Of a stretch of DNA of 44,518 bases, positions 32,225-40,711 are shown piece after piece. The stretch is from a virus. The stretch spans positions 1 through 44,518 of the IMG/VR virus record IMGVR_UViG_3300025536_000022; one strand, 5' to 3'. Position numbers and translations under genes: made by a program. How positions within the stretch are numbered: the first letter of the stretch is position 1; each line of letters begins with the position of its first letter. Under the pieces are notes generated by a model that was given only the letters and a program-made list of their open reading frames with translations, made no database searches and was not told where the DNA came from.

Positions 32225-32974
32225 TTAATTATTTATTGCTTCGTTTGTAAGATATCCTAATGCAGCAGCTCCCAAAATCGGTAGAAGCTTTGGCCTTTTT
32301 CGCTTACGTTCTTCTTGAAGCGCGTCTTTAGCGTCTTGCGTATTGGCGTTGGCGTTATTCAATAGTATTTCGTTATTTGAATTTGTCTTTTCAAGGTTTT
32401 TGTTTTTTTCTACTTCTAAGTTGTAGTTTTTTGTCACCAAGGAAAGCGAATGGTTTAGTTTGGAAATCTCTTTTTTCTGCAGTGGCACTTCGGCTTGTGC
32501 CGCTTCTCCATTTATGATTTTAGTAGCAATAGTCGAAAGAGGTTGATTTGTCATTGATAAGGTATTACCTTGAATGAAAACGTCTTTGTCACCGGCTTTT
32601 GTAATATCCTGATAGTAGTCTTTCCAATCGTTCAAGTCATTGTTTTTTAGCTTGTCAATTTGCTTTTTAGCATCGGACTTCAATTTATCTACTTGCTTAT
32701 GCAGATAGGTTATATCTTTCTTATTTTTAGCTAAGGAATCATTGTTTTTAGCGATAATACGGTCTTTCTTTTCGCTTTCTTTTTTCAAATAAATGTTTTC
32801 TTTGAGTATTATGGCCGAATGCTTGTCGCGAATAGCAATCTTTTGATTTAGATTTTCAACAATGTCGCTTTTTCCGGAGCAATCGAATACCAAAATAAAC
32901 AACAAGACTACCGATATCATGTAACCTTTGTAACGTTTGAAAAAGTTCTGAATATTTAAAAAAAATGGTCTCAT
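32225..32974 (-). CDS. Membrane-anchored coiled-coil protein, i-spanin-like, 249 aa
   Basis: One transmembrane segment near residues 18-32 (YMISVVLLFILVFDC) is followed by a long Lys/Glu/Asn-rich coiled coil (residues 36-115 and 160-225). A short hydrophobic C-terminal stretch comes next (KLLPILGAAALGYLTNEA). The topology, a cytoplasmic N-terminus with the coiled coil in the periplasm, fits an inner-membrane spanin. The gene is 1 nt downstream of the amidase gene, where spanins often sit. The Cys at the end of the membrane segment lacks a good lipobox, so it is not called a lipoprotein. Confidence 0.55.
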   Translation of the reverse strand: MRPFFLNIQNFFKRYKGYMISVVLLFILVFDCSGKSDIVENLNQKIAIRDKHSAIILKENIYLKKESEKKDRIIAKNNDSLAKNKKDITYLHKQVDKLKSDAKKQIDKLKNNDLNDWKDYYQDITKAGDKDVFIQGNTLSMTNQPLSTIATKIINGEAAQAEVPLQKKEISKLNHSLSLVTKNYNLEVEKNKNLEKTNSNNEILLNNANANTQDAKDALQEERKRKRPKLLPILGAAALGYLTNEAINN

Positions 32975-32975
32975 A

Positions 32976-33518
32976 TTAAATCATGTTTTCGTATTTAACC
33001 AATGTTTGAGCAATTGCATAAGCAATACGTTCTTTGTTGGCGTCAATTAATTTTATGTCTTGCATGTTGGTGATAAATCCTAGTTCGAGCAAACAGATTA
33101 TTCCTTCTTCTCGCATCAATGCTAATGAACCGCGGTGACTTTGCGCTTCCGACTTAACGCCTCTATTATGAATTCCGGATGTTTCCGATACAATTTTTGA
33201 CAATTCACGAGCAAAAGCTTGATCAAGTCTGTCTGCTTCTTTTTCAATTAATGCCGTACATCCGGTAGCGGTCGCCGGTCCAGCATCGTAATGAAACTCT
33301 AAAACAACCGAACCGTTACCGGTTTTTATCCTTTGAAGATAGGCTCCTAATCTTTCATCATCACGGTCTGTAATGTGAGCAATGCCCATGTTGGTCAATT
33401 GCTTAGAAACTAAATTTCTCATAATTACAGCTAAATCTGCTTCTTTGTAGCCGTTAGCCGTTGCTCCTGGGTCTGGTGTCAATCCAAATGGATTGTGTCC
33501 TGCGCTTAAAAATATCAT
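32976..33518 (-). CDS. N-acetylmuramoyl-L-alanine amidase (Amidase_3), endolysin, 180 aa
   Basis: Zinc-dependent amidase that cuts peptidoglycan between muramic acid and the stem peptide at lysis. The Amidase_3 residues are all visible: His8 in SAGHNPFG, Glu26 in GYKEADL, His76 in EFHYDAG, and the catalytic Glu145 in LLELGFITN. The length is that of a bare catalytic domain without a cell-wall binding domain. There is no signal peptide, so a holin is needed for release. It lies between the holin gene (11 nt) and the spanin-like gene (1 nt). Confidence 0.92.
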   Translation of the reverse strand: MIFLSAGHNPFGLTPDPGATANGYKEADLAVIMRNLVSKQLTNMGIAHITDRDDERLGAYLQRIKTGNGSVVLEFHYDAGPATATGCTALIEKEADRLDQAFARELSKIVSETSGIHNRGVKSEAQSHRGSLALMREEGIICLLELGFITNMQDIKLIDANKERIAYAIAQTLVKYENMI

Positions 33519-33529
33519 AGTGTTTTAGT

Positions 33530-34153
33530 TTAGTGGCCGTCACCAGAATCAGCAGCATCAGCAAAATCATTTACATCAATATCATGATGCGCAGGCATTG
33601 GTTCTTCGGCGATGTTATTATTAGATTTTTGATTAGGACTTCCTGTTTCAAGTGTTTTATTGAATTTTTTCATCCAATTTATAATTCCAATAGGCGGAAA
33701 AACACCGTTTGTAATTTCAGCTGAGTTCATTAGAGCGGAACCGGCCGGATATAAAAAAACAGACAATCGAGTTACTATAATCAAATATTCTTTGAGAAAA
33801 CTATCTGATTTTACAATGTGGTTAAGCCCTTCGAAAATAAAAGCTACTAATACGACTAAAGCTACTTTTATAGAAAGTCCGGTAAAGTTTTTTTTCCAAA
33901 CAAAATCTCTTTTAAAAAAGGCATGGTAAATAGAACCAAGAATATGGTCAACACAAATAGCGCCTAATACTAACATAATGTAATCTATGTTAGTCATACC
34001 CCAATGGCATACTTTATCAACTACATAAGCCACTGGTGAAAGACTTAGCCCTAAAATAAAAGTTGATTTTATCTTGACAATGATTGAGCCTTTATGAATT
34101 GCCCAAAATCCGGATATTAAAAATTGTAGCATTTGATTAATTATTGATTTCAT
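33530..34153 (-). CDS. Holin-like membrane protein, 207 aa
   Basis: At least three hydrophobic segments are visible (about 25-50, 58-80 and 95-120, with a further one near 125-150). The motif VDHILGSIYHAFFKRDF followed by GLSIKVALVVLVAF resembles the D-x-hLG and R-F-x-x-x-x-x-x-G-hhhK pattern of the phage-holin superfamily. The C-terminus is hydrophilic with an acidic His/Asp tail. The start at 34153 (MKSIINQ) is preferred; ATGs at 34174 and 34132 are possible. It overlaps the upstream membrane protein gene and precedes the amidase, making a holin-amidase-spanin order. Confidence 0.7.
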   Translation of the reverse strand: MKSIINQMLQFLISGFWAIHKGSIIVKIKSTFILGLSLSPVAYVVDKVCHWGMTNIDYIMLVLGAICVDHILGSIYHAFFKRDFVWKKNFTGLSIKVALVVLVAFIFEGLNHIVKSDSFLKEYLIIVTRLSVFLYPAGSALMNSAEITNGVFPPIGIINWMKKFNKTLETGSPNQKSNNNIAEEPMPAHHDIDVNDFADAADSGDGH

Positions 34154-34910
34154 TACGAATAGTTTTCCATTCATTGTATTCTTCCTCTGTCATTTTATCT
34201 TGATAAAAATTACCGTATTGGTATTTTTGAAGCTTATCGAGTTCTTTAAACTTAACAGGATACATATTGAAATATCCATAACCAAACCATAACCAAAACT
34301 TAGGGAATCCAAGCCATAGACAAGTCAATGTAGAAACGTACATCATCCATACCAAAAGAGTAGGATTTGGCCAATCAGGATTTGTAACTGATAAAAAGGC
34401 GGTCAAAACAAAAATTGGGAATGTAATTCTTGATGCTCTTGGATAATTCCAATACTTTCCAAACATTTTTACGGAATAGCCAAGTACAAAATTTTTAACT
34501 GCAAACTTTCTGAATTCAGTTTCAAGTTTAAGTTTGCGTTGATTTGATTTGTTGGCTTCAGTTCTAAAATATAGATTAGCCAAATCAAATATTGTGGCCA
34601 ATACAGAAATAAAAACAACATATCCGTTTGCATATTGGCGTAAACTTGGAAAGAAAAAATAGACAAGGCATCCAGAAACAGCACCCGCGGCACCCAAATA
34701 CACCTCGCGCATATTTTCTTTTATGTTGTCAATTATAGCTTGGGCAATGTTGAACATCCAGGTAATGATACCAAACACTATAAATCCTGCAACATGAATA
34801 AGTATTTTACCGTCTATTGTGTAGTTGTCAACGTTATCTTTTACACACAAAAACAGCATAGCGTAAAGTGGTAAAAGGTAATGTGCAAAATCTCGAATAA
34901 AAGCTTTCAT
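34137..34910 (-). CDS. Polytopic membrane protein, 257 aa
   Basis: About six membrane segments are visible: residues 8-24, 36-58, 70-90, 97-113, 160-178, and 186-206. A hydrophilic loop of about 45 residues lies between the fourth and fifth. The C-terminus is charged (MTEEEYNEWKTIRNEINN). The family is not recognised. It lies between tail-fibre genes and the lysis genes and overlaps the holin-like gene start by 17 nt, so it may be a second pore, antiholin or superinfection exclusion protein. None of these is shown by the sequence. Confidence 0.6.
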   Translation of the reverse strand: MKAFIRDFAHYLLPLYAMLFLCVKDNVDNYTIDGKILIHVAGFIVFGIITWMFNIAQAIIDNIKENMREVYLGAAGAVSGCLVYFFFPSLRQYANGYVVFISVLATIFDLANLYFRTEANKSNQRKLKLETEFRKFAVKNFVLGYSVKMFGKYWNYPRASRITFPIFVLTAFLSVTNPDWPNPTLLVWMMYVSTLTCLWLGFPKFWLWFGYGYFNMYPVKFKELDKLQKYQYGNFYQDKMTEEEYNEWKTIRNEINN

Positions 34911-34939
34911 AATTTAGTTTTATTAGGGTTAATAAGTTT

Positions 34940-35359
34940 TTACAGTTGATATAGTTTGATGTGAATTTTTGCATTGTAAGTGCCTTTTATTTTGTGGCGC
35001 CATACGTTAAATATGGTTAGCCTTGTCAATAGATATCGCTTCGGAAATAGTTCAATTGGGTAATTCAAGGCAATCATTATAGAAAAAAACTCGTTATCGA
35101 TTTCATATCCAACGTTACCCATTGCGTTTCGCCAATCGTGAATAAAGCTCGCGAGCTCCCATCGTGATTTGAATCGGGAACGAACGAAAGTCGGACCGTC
35201 ATAGCTGAACTTTCCGGCTTTAAAATCTTCCCAAGCAAAAGTGAAAAGCTCACGAATCGGATGATTAAAATCCAATCCGTTCATTTCGGCTTCCATACGG
35301 CGTTTAGCCATTTTTAGCTTTGCCTCGGTAAAATCGCTATAGAATTTATTTTTTCTCAT
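34940..35359 (-). CDS. Hypothetical protein, 139 aa
   Basis: This soluble protein is basic and aromatic, with FVRSRFKSRWELASFIHDWRN and IDNEFFSIMIALNYP. These segments recall a small conserved protein found near lysis or tail genes in Bacteroidota phages, but the function is unknown. It lies 1 nt after the fibre-associated gene and 29 nt before the membrane protein. Confidence 0.55.
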   Translation of the reverse strand: MRKNKFYSDFTEAKLKMAKRRMEAEMNGLDFNHPIRELFTFAWEDFKAGKFSYDGPTFVRSRFKSRWELASFIHDWRNAMGNVGYEIDNEFFSIMIALNYPIELFPKRYLLTRLTIFNVWRHKIKGTYNAKIHIKLYQL

Positions 35360-35360
35360 A

Positions 35361-36107
35361 CTAAACCAATTCGGCTAAAACCCCTTGTAATACCGTTACA
35401 GTTCCGCCGGACTGCGTAGGTACTTCACTTGATAAAGTTTCACGAACAACATAAACTCCGTTTTCATTTTGGTACGGATGATTCAAGGCGGCATCGGTTA
35501 AAGTTGCTGCCAATTCATGGCCATCTTTCATAACATAGCGGTCGATTTCTTCTTTAAAAAAAGAATAAAGCAAATTGAATAACTCCGGCTGTTGACTTTT
35601 GAAATACTCAAAAATCAATTCGCGCTGCTGCTTTTTGAAAAATTCTTTATCATCATCGGATAGTTCGTAGAATATTTCCCAACTGTCGGCCACGGTACCG
35701 TTCATGTTGTATAGCTTTACAATACGGCGGAATCCCTCGGGATAACCGTCTGGTTGGAACCAATACTTTTTTTCGGAACTCCAAATGAGTTTACCGTCCT
35801 TTTTGTATTTTTTCTCTCCTTTCAAACCTTTATCAGCCAAGGTGCTATCGCGTTTAATACCTTCTAGGTTATCCAATTGCAATAACTTATACGGCATGTT
35901 TGCTAACTCTGGATAAGCAACGTGAAGTGCAAGTCGGTTGCCAATTTCTTCTTCTGCAAATAATTCAGAATGTGTTACTTCTGTATCTGTTTGAAGAAAT
36001 TCTAAATACAATTGATACTCTGGGTGACCATCTTGCATTGGAACCAAAGTCACTGTGTTATCGATGACTTTAATAATATTGTTGTATTTTGAGAAGAAAT
36101 ATGCCAT
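35361..36107 (-). CDS. Tail-fibre-associated protein or chaperone, 248 aa
   Basis: It begins at an ATG that overlaps the tail fibre stop by 1 nt (TAATG). The N-terminal 60 residues (FFSKYNNIIKVIDNTVTLVP) are beta-like. The middle contains KYWFQPDGYPEGFRRIVKLY, followed by a helical region (QPELFNLLYSFFKEEIDRYV). The C-terminus ends SGGTVTVLQGVLAELV. The position right after the fibre gene suggests a fibre-folding or fibre-assembly role, or a small structural partner. No defined family is recognised. Confidence 0.5.
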   Translation of the reverse strand: MAYFFSKYNNIIKVIDNTVTLVPMQDGHPEYQLYLEFLQTDTEVTHSELFAEEEIGNRLALHVAYPELANMPYKLLQLDNLEGIKRDSTLADKGLKGEKKYKKDGKLIWSSEKKYWFQPDGYPEGFRRIVKLYNMNGTVADSWEIFYELSDDDKEFFKKQQRELIFEYFKSQQPELFNLLYSFFKEEIDRYVMKDGHELAATLTDAALNHPYQNENGVYVVRETLSSEVPTQSGGTVTVLQGVLAELV

Positions 36108-38788
36108 TACACTATAATTTTACAACCCATAAAATCAAAACCTGTAGGTGTACTTGGGCCAGTTGATTGAACAATATAAAATCCTGTGTTTAAACCTTGT
36201 GTGCCAGAAGGTAAATCTGTTGTAATAGTTTGTGTATGAACAAAAGCAGTTCCCACACGATTTACAGTAACTATTACATTAGACCCAGAACTTCTAATTC
36301 TCACGTTATAAACATCCGTTGAAATAGTATTCATAGGATAATTTACCCCTAAATCTATTGAAGTAGCAATACCAGAAGCATCATTATGAATTATGTGAAG
36401 ATTGTTGCTTGTAGAAGGTTTACATACAGCAATAGTGTTCAAAAGAGTGTTTGGTTCATTATTTCCAAATACACCTGTATTAGATGAAATACCACCAAAA
36501 AATCTAATATCAGATCCGGTAGCATTTTCAACCATTCCTAATTTGAATGTTACATCAAAGCCACTATTTCTAGTAAAAATTAGTTGAGTTTGTCTTAACT
36601 GTGCAGCATTACCTGTAGTAGTTGCTACAATTCCCATTCTTTGATTTCTATCAAACTCATTGATAGAGCTAAAAGTACGTTGTGTTGCGCCGGAAGCAGT
36701 ATATATTACACCTCTTACGTTGTTAAGAGTTGCCGAATTGAATACAGGCATATTTTCATGAACTTGCCTTTGTATTGCCCAATCAAGCTCTGTAACATAT
36801 CCATTTGGATTTCCATTTAAAGGATAGTAATTAAGAGCAAGAAAGTTTATCAAATCTACTTGATCGGTAACGCTTCCAGTAAATGAACCCCAATTGACAG
36901 TAAAAGGAAGTGATTGTAAAACAATATTACTTGTGCCTACTATTCTTTCGGCTCCGCATGAATACATTTTACCAGCATATGTTCCGCCCAAAACAGGAAT
37001 CAAACAAAATGAAACATCTAAACCGTTACGGAAGTCTTGAGTTCGAACCCACGGACCTAATTGGTTTACCACCCAAAGTCCATTTTGCTTTTGGTCAATT
37101 TGCGATAAACATAATACAACATCACCGGTCACCAATACAATAGAACCAACAGTTAAATTTCCGCTTAAAGAAATATTCGTGTCTATGGCAACTCTAGCCG
37201 GTCTTTTTAATTTTATATTGTCGGTATAGTTTTGAGCATTTGATAAAGCCGTTGCAATAGCAGCTGCTTGTGGCCCGGATACTTCTTTGTCAGAATCAGG
37301 TACGTTGTCAACTAACCCAAGTCCTAATGCCTCTTTTGAAAAATCAAGAACTTCATAAGTCAAAATCCAACTCTCCGAGAAAGGATCTCCGTTTATTTTT
37401 TTCAATATAGCGGTGCCGGCGCGCAAAGTATATCCACTAAATTCGTCAACAGTAACTCCATTAATTTGAATACTTGGGTTATTATCAACATCCGGTATGC
37501 AAAACAAATCTACTTCTCCAGGATTATGGATTTTTAAAACTCTATTTACGGGGAATAGTTCCGCTGTTAAATACAGAAAATCACCATCTAGGTTTAGTAA
37601 AACTTTACCTATATCATCGAGTTCTAAAATAGTTTCTCCGTCTCCATCTGAAAAGCGAATATTACGGTCGCCTTGTGATAAAACTTGAGGTAGAGTGGGA
37701 GTGACGCTTGCGCCTCCCAACTCAATTCTACTTATGCTTGTAAATTCAAAATACGCAACATCGGTTTTAGTTAGCCTAAATACAATAACTTCTTTTGGCT
37801 TTAAAATAAAATCAGCTTCATCTGGAAATCTAAATCCATAACTCGAATTTGAATGAATGAATTTTTTATCTGTAGCAGTTGAATTTATGAAAATCAAAGG
37901 CATCCCGGTATAAGCAAAAGAGCTTTCAAATTCTGTTGAAGGAACAGTCGATTCAATTGTATTAATTTCATCGCTTAGAATACGGAATGAAGTTTGTTCG
38001 CTATTCAAATTGATGTTTATGATATCCTCACCGGTAACATTATTTTCTGCTAATTCAATTTTCTTTCTGAAAATATTTGGAATTTCGTAGTTATTGGTAC
38101 TGTTGAATATTAATACCAATTCAGAATTATTGAACTGTAGTTGGCCAGAACCATAAATACCGTAACCATTTACAGAAGAATTTGCATTGAAAACATACAA
38201 ATACTGAACATCATTATCAGTGAATCTGAAATAGTAAGTTTTAGTATTGTCTGATAAATCATAAGGACCGCTTTCATTCAAAAAGTTCACCAAAAGCTCA
38301 CCTGTAACTCCAACTAAATCGAATACTTGTGCATCTGGTGAATTAACTGCTAAGTCTGGATTAAATGATACCGGTTTTTCATAATCAACAACCAAATCAG
38401 AAAAGCTTACAGCACTTGAGATAGGATTGAATGTTCCATAACCAGCCGGAAAATAGTAATTGATTTGTCTTGTGTTTACAGAAGGATCACTTCCTGTAAA
38501 GTAGAGTACTTTTAAAATCAGTAACGTGTTGAAATCAACTTCAATAGAATGAATAGATAAAAAGTGGTTTACTTGTTCCTCTAAAGAAACTTCATCAATT
38601 GATATTGGGCAAAAACCCAAATAAGCCTCTTGAACTTTTACACCGGCCAAACCTAAAGCAGCTCCTATACTTGCTATTGAGTAAGTCTTGGTTTTTTTAT
38701 TATCACCGCGATCAGTTCCCAATAAGTAATCTTGTGGAGTTACATTTGTGTCTTGAGGATAAATATTTTGTTTGCTTATAAGAGGCAT
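36107..38788 (-). CDS. Tail fibre / receptor-binding protein, 893 aa
   Basis: The N-terminal 45 residues (MPLISKQNIYPQDTN ... LLGTDRGDNKKTKTYSIASI) look like a virion attachment segment. Most of the protein is beta-strand text. A trimeric-fibre-like spacer (LGLVDNVPDSDKEVSGPQAA) and a conserved module of phage tail proteins (RPARVAIDTNISLSGNLTVG, GDVVLCLSQIDQKQNGLW) occur at residues about 495-610. The C-terminal 230 residues look like a receptor-binding head (DVYNVRIRSSGSNVIVTVNR). It is the first gene of the late operon. Confidence 0.75.
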   Translation of the reverse strand: MPLISKQNIYPQDTNVTPQDYLLGTDRGDNKKTKTYSIASIGAALGLAGVKVQEAYLGFCPISIDEVSLEEQVNHFLSIHSIEVDFNTLLILKVLYFTGSDPSVNTRQINYYFPAGYGTFNPISSAVSFSDLVVDYEKPVSFNPDLAVNSPDAQVFDLVGVTGELLVNFLNESGPYDLSDNTKTYYFRFTDNDVQYLYVFNANSSVNGYGIYGSGQLQFNNSELVLIFNSTNNYEIPNIFRKKIELAENNVTGEDIININLNSEQTSFRILSDEINTIESTVPSTEFESSFAYTGMPLIFINSTATDKKFIHSNSSYGFRFPDEADFILKPKEVIVFRLTKTDVAYFEFTSISRIELGGASVTPTLPQVLSQGDRNIRFSDGDGETILELDDIGKVLLNLDGDFLYLTAELFPVNRVLKIHNPGEVDLFCIPDVDNNPSIQINGVTVDEFSGYTLRAGTAILKKINGDPFSESWILTYEVLDFSKEALGLGLVDNVPDSDKEVSGPQAAAIATALSNAQNYTDNIKLKRPARVAIDTNISLSGNLTVGSIVLVTGDVVLCLSQIDQKQNGLWVVNQLGPWVRTQDFRNGLDVSFCLIPVLGGTYAGKMYSCGAERIVGTSNIVLQSLPFTVNWGSFTGSVTDQVDLINFLALNYYPLNGNPNGYVTELDWAIQRQVHENMPVFNSATLNNVRGVIYTASGATQRTFSSINEFDRNQRMGIVATTTGNAAQLRQTQLIFTRNSGFDVTFKLGMVENATGSDIRFFGGISSNTGVFGNNEPNTLLNTIAVCKPSTSNNLHIIHNDASGIATSIDLGVNYPMNTISTDVYNVRIRSSGSNVIVTVNRVGTAFVHTQTITTDLPSGTQGLNTGFYIVQSTGPSTPTGFDFMGCKIIV

Positions 38789-38819
38789 TTTGTCAATAGA
38801 TTTTTTCTATTCAATACAA

Positions 38820-38827
38820 CAAAAATA
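38820..38827 (-). promoter_or_regulatory. Promoter -7 element TATTTTTG for the tail-fibre to portal operon
   Basis: The complement of 38820-38827 is TATTTTTG, a TAnnTTTG match 32 bp upstream of the ATG at 38788. It diverges from the plus-strand element at 38849-38856. No clear -33 box was seen, so it may need an activator. Confidence 0.6.
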
Positions 38828-38848
38828 TAATAATAATTTATATTTTGT

Positions 38849-38856
38849 TACATTTG
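38849..38856 (+). promoter_or_regulatory. Promoter -7 element TACATTTG for the lone plus-strand wHTH gene
   Basis: An exact TAnnTTTG match 42 bp upstream of the ATG at 38898. The core is the same octamer as upstream of the lipoprotein gene and the tRNA array. Confidence 0.65.
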
Positions 38857-38897
38857 AATACAATTTTGTTTTTTGGCAAAAAACTACCTTTTAAACT

Positions 38898-39491
38898 ATG
38901 GGAAAAAAAGAAAAACACATTGACAAAATTCCGTCAAATGCTAAGGCTGTTTTGAAATCTGCAAAGATTATTGTAGTAAAAAATCAGCACATGAAGAAAA
39001 ACAACCTGAATAAAAAAACTTTTTTAAAGCACTATCATAGTTACGATTTTCTTCAAATGTCAATGATAGTCAGGCCATATATTATAAAAAAATACAATAT
39101 CAATATCACCATACTTGAGCTTTTGTTATACCTGTATCCTTACAACTATTTTACACGGCCAGATTACATGTTGCTAATACGTCCTTTTAGTGTATTGACA
39201 ATTGATAATTTGATAGATAAGGGATTGGCTAGACTGGCAGTAGATGTGCCCGGTAAAAACAAAAAAATATACCAGTTATCTACTATTGCAAAAAACATTG
39301 TGACAAATTATTACGAAACGTTAGCCGGTGCAAAGAAAATACCAATTAACTACAAAAATCCATTCATGACGGCCGAGGCTAATAGAAGTGATAAAATCCG
39401 ATTGAAACTAATTAAGAACCTTCAGAATTTGCCTGTTCCAGATACTCGGAAATTATATTTCGAAGAATCAAATCCCGACGATAAGAGTTAA
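38898..39491 (+). CDS. Winged-helix DNA-binding protein (MarR-like), 197 aa
   Basis: The N-terminal 45 residues are strongly basic. About residues 60-145 fit a winged helix: NITILELLLYLYPYNYFTR, LIRPFSVLTIDNLIDKGLARLAVD, then KKIYQLSTIAKNIVTNYYETLAG. This is MarR-like. It is the only gene on the plus strand between the early and late minus-strand operons, and its promoter faces the late operon's promoter. It could control early-late switching. Its 3' end overlaps the minus-strand gene at 39412 by 80 bp, so mutual antisense effects are possible. Confidence 0.7.
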   Translation: MGKKEKHIDKIPSNAKAVLKSAKIIVVKNQHMKKNNLNKKTFLKHYHSYDFLQMSMIVRPYIIKKYNINITILELLLYLYPYNYFTRPDYMLLIRPFSVLTIDNLIDKGLARLAVDVPGKNKKIYQLSTIAKNIVTNYYETLAGAKKIPINYKNPFMTAEANRSDKIRLKLIKNLQNLPVPDTRKLYFEESNPDDKS

Positions 39492-39941
39492 TAGGGATTT
39501 TATTGATTTCCTCTAAGTTTTTACGAATTAATTTGGCACGGTCTTCCTCCGAACCCTTGAAGAAAAACAAAGGGCTTACTTGGTAAAGGCCGCGCCCTTT
39601 CTTTTTGTTTAGAAGGTAGTTATCAGCCAGGCCACTAAAGCATTTATGAATTGTGCTTTCAGAATAAGGTTCTTGACCGATTTTTATTAGTAAAGCATTG
39701 AACCTACCGCGAACTTGAAAACTGTTTGAAATCAAATTGTTTTCATCCATTTCCTCGGTTATAAAATCAAGCAAAATCCTTTCTGCTCGAGACAACTTCA
39801 TTAACAGCAAAATTGATGAAAAATACCTTTTTACAAATGCACATTCTACCTCTACAGATGTATGACGAAGCAGCTCTAATTTTTCATTAAGGCTTTTCGG
39901 AACATCCTTTGTAAGATAGTTTATTCTTTTTTTTTACGCAT
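39412..39941 (-). CDS. Winged-helix / RepL-like protein needing a -1 frameshift, about 176 aa
   Basis: The conserved part (from MKLSRAERILLDFI) has a winged-helix pattern: a helix at SRAERILLDFITEEM, a recognition-like segment YSESTIHKCFSGL, and a wing ending KGRGLYQVSPLFFFKGSEED. The last block recalls RepL-type plasmid replication proteins, but also other winged helices. In the same frame 44 further codons lie upstream (LTKDVPKSLNEKLELLRHTS and so on) without an ATG. An ATG at 39941, 2 nt after the preceding stop, starts M-R-K-K-K and reaches a TAA after an A9 tract (39927-39935). A -1 shift there joins the two parts into M-R-K-K-K-R-I-N-Y-L. The alternative is a homopolymer sequencing error. 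Confidence 0.6.
39927..39935 (-). other. A9 slippery tract, candidate -1 frameshift site
   Basis: On the minus strand the codons run CGT AAA AAA AAA GAA TAA. The heptamer A-AAA-AAA is among the most shift-prone in bacteria. A -1 shift (or one extra A by polymerase slippage) continues as AGA ATA AAC into the long frame of the downstream protein. Without it the product is only six residues long. Confidence 0.55.
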
Positions 39942-39943
39942 TT

Positions 39944-40198
39944 TCAATTGAATTTGATTATCATCAATCTTTCATCAATCCTTTTTTTTACTTCTGAATG
40001 TTTCATTTTCACAATATAGTAAAATGAACCTGAGACTACTGTACAGTGATTATCATCGTAAGGACGTATGTGATCAATGTTGTAAAAAGTATGAACCTTT
40101 ACATCACTCTTTGAAATATCAATATAAACATTCATCTTTTGAAGTTCATACTGTTCATCATTACACCATAGAACCGGTAAGTCCAAACCTAGCATCAT
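39944..40198 (-). CDS. Small hypothetical protein, 84 aa
   Basis: Its ATG overlaps the stop of the GroES-like gene by 4 nt (ATGA) and its stop is 2 nt before the next ATG. The product is beta-like with KVHTFYNIDHIRPYDDNH and CTVVSGSFYYIVKM, then a charged helix. Small proteins with this I-x-x-I-x-PY pattern are common in Bacteroidota phage early operons; the function is unknown. Confidence 0.65.
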   Translation of the reverse strand: MMLGLDLPVLWCNDEQYELQKMNVYIDISKSDVKVHTFYNIDHIRPYDDNHCTVVSGSFYYIVKMKHSEVKKRIDERLMIIKFN

Positions 40199-40452
40199 AT
40201 AATAACCTCTACATCATTTTTCAAAACACCAATGTTTAAAAACAAACAGTCTTTACCTTGATAGTTTACCGGCTGGCCATGACCTTTAAAATATCTCACA
40301 TGGTCACCTATTTTTACCTCTGTCACTGATTGGCCTACAGCAACGACAATACCTTCATTTGACTTTCTGTTTTTTACAGGAATGTAAACTCCTCCAACTT
40401 TTTCCTCGGTAGGAAGCTTCTCAACCAATATTTTTTTTCCAATTATAATCAT
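40195..40452 (-). CDS. GroES-like cochaperonin, 85 aa
   Basis: A single-domain cochaperonin, like phage T4 gp31 in concept. The GroES order is clear: an N-terminal strand KILVEKLPTEEKVGGVYIP, the basic mobile-loop region KNRKSNEG, IVVAVGQSVTEVKIGDHVRY, and a C-terminal strand FLNIGVLKNDVEVII. It is about 10 residues shorter than host GroES. It probably caps host GroEL to help fold capsid or tail proteins. It overlaps the next gene by 4 nt and sits in the early operon, unlike the two-domain relative near TerL. Confidence 0.8.
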   Translation of the reverse strand: MIIIGKKILVEKLPTEEKVGGVYIPVKNRKSNEGIVVAVGQSVTEVKIGDHVRYFKGHGQPVNYQGKDCLFLNIGVLKNDVEVII

Positions 40453-40458
40453 AGTCTG

Positions 40459-40683
40459 TTACGGTAAATTAAAATAGAGTAAGATTAACTTCAAGCAGTA
40501 TGAAATTCCGGCCGATAGCACCAAAAAAATCACTAGCAAAATATTTCCGGATTCGTACCAGTTAGCAGCAAATCGACTTTTTGTGTCGTGTTTAAATACC
40601 GGCTCACTTGTAAACATCAAGTAAGTCCAATACAGAAACATGATAAAAAATACGATTGCATAAAGTTCAAAAAAGGTTTTCAT
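40459..40683 (-). CDS. Small membrane protein with two transmembrane segments, 74 aa
   Basis: The hydrophobic segments FFELYAIVFFIMFLYWTYLMF and GNILLVIFLVLSAGISYCLKL are separated by a short basic loop, so both termini probably face the same side. The family is not recognised. It lies 6 nt after the GroES-like start region in the early operon. It could be an early membrane effector or accessory holin-type protein. Confidence 0.6.
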   Translation of the reverse strand: MKTFFELYAIVFFIMFLYWTYLMFTSEPVFKHDTKSRFAANWYESGNILLVIFLVLSAGISYCLKLILLYFNLP

Positions 40684-40711
40684 AATATTGGTTTTGGTTT
40701 ATCGGTTAGTA

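Noticed and set aside
32225-32974. Spanin-like protein as a lipoprotein
   Set aside because: The Cys after the hydrophobic stretch is preceded by VFD, not a lipobox, and the stretch is an internal anchor after a basic N-terminus.
36107-38788. Diversity-generating retroelement acting on the tail fibre
   Set aside because: No reverse transcriptase, template repeat or matching variable repeat was found.
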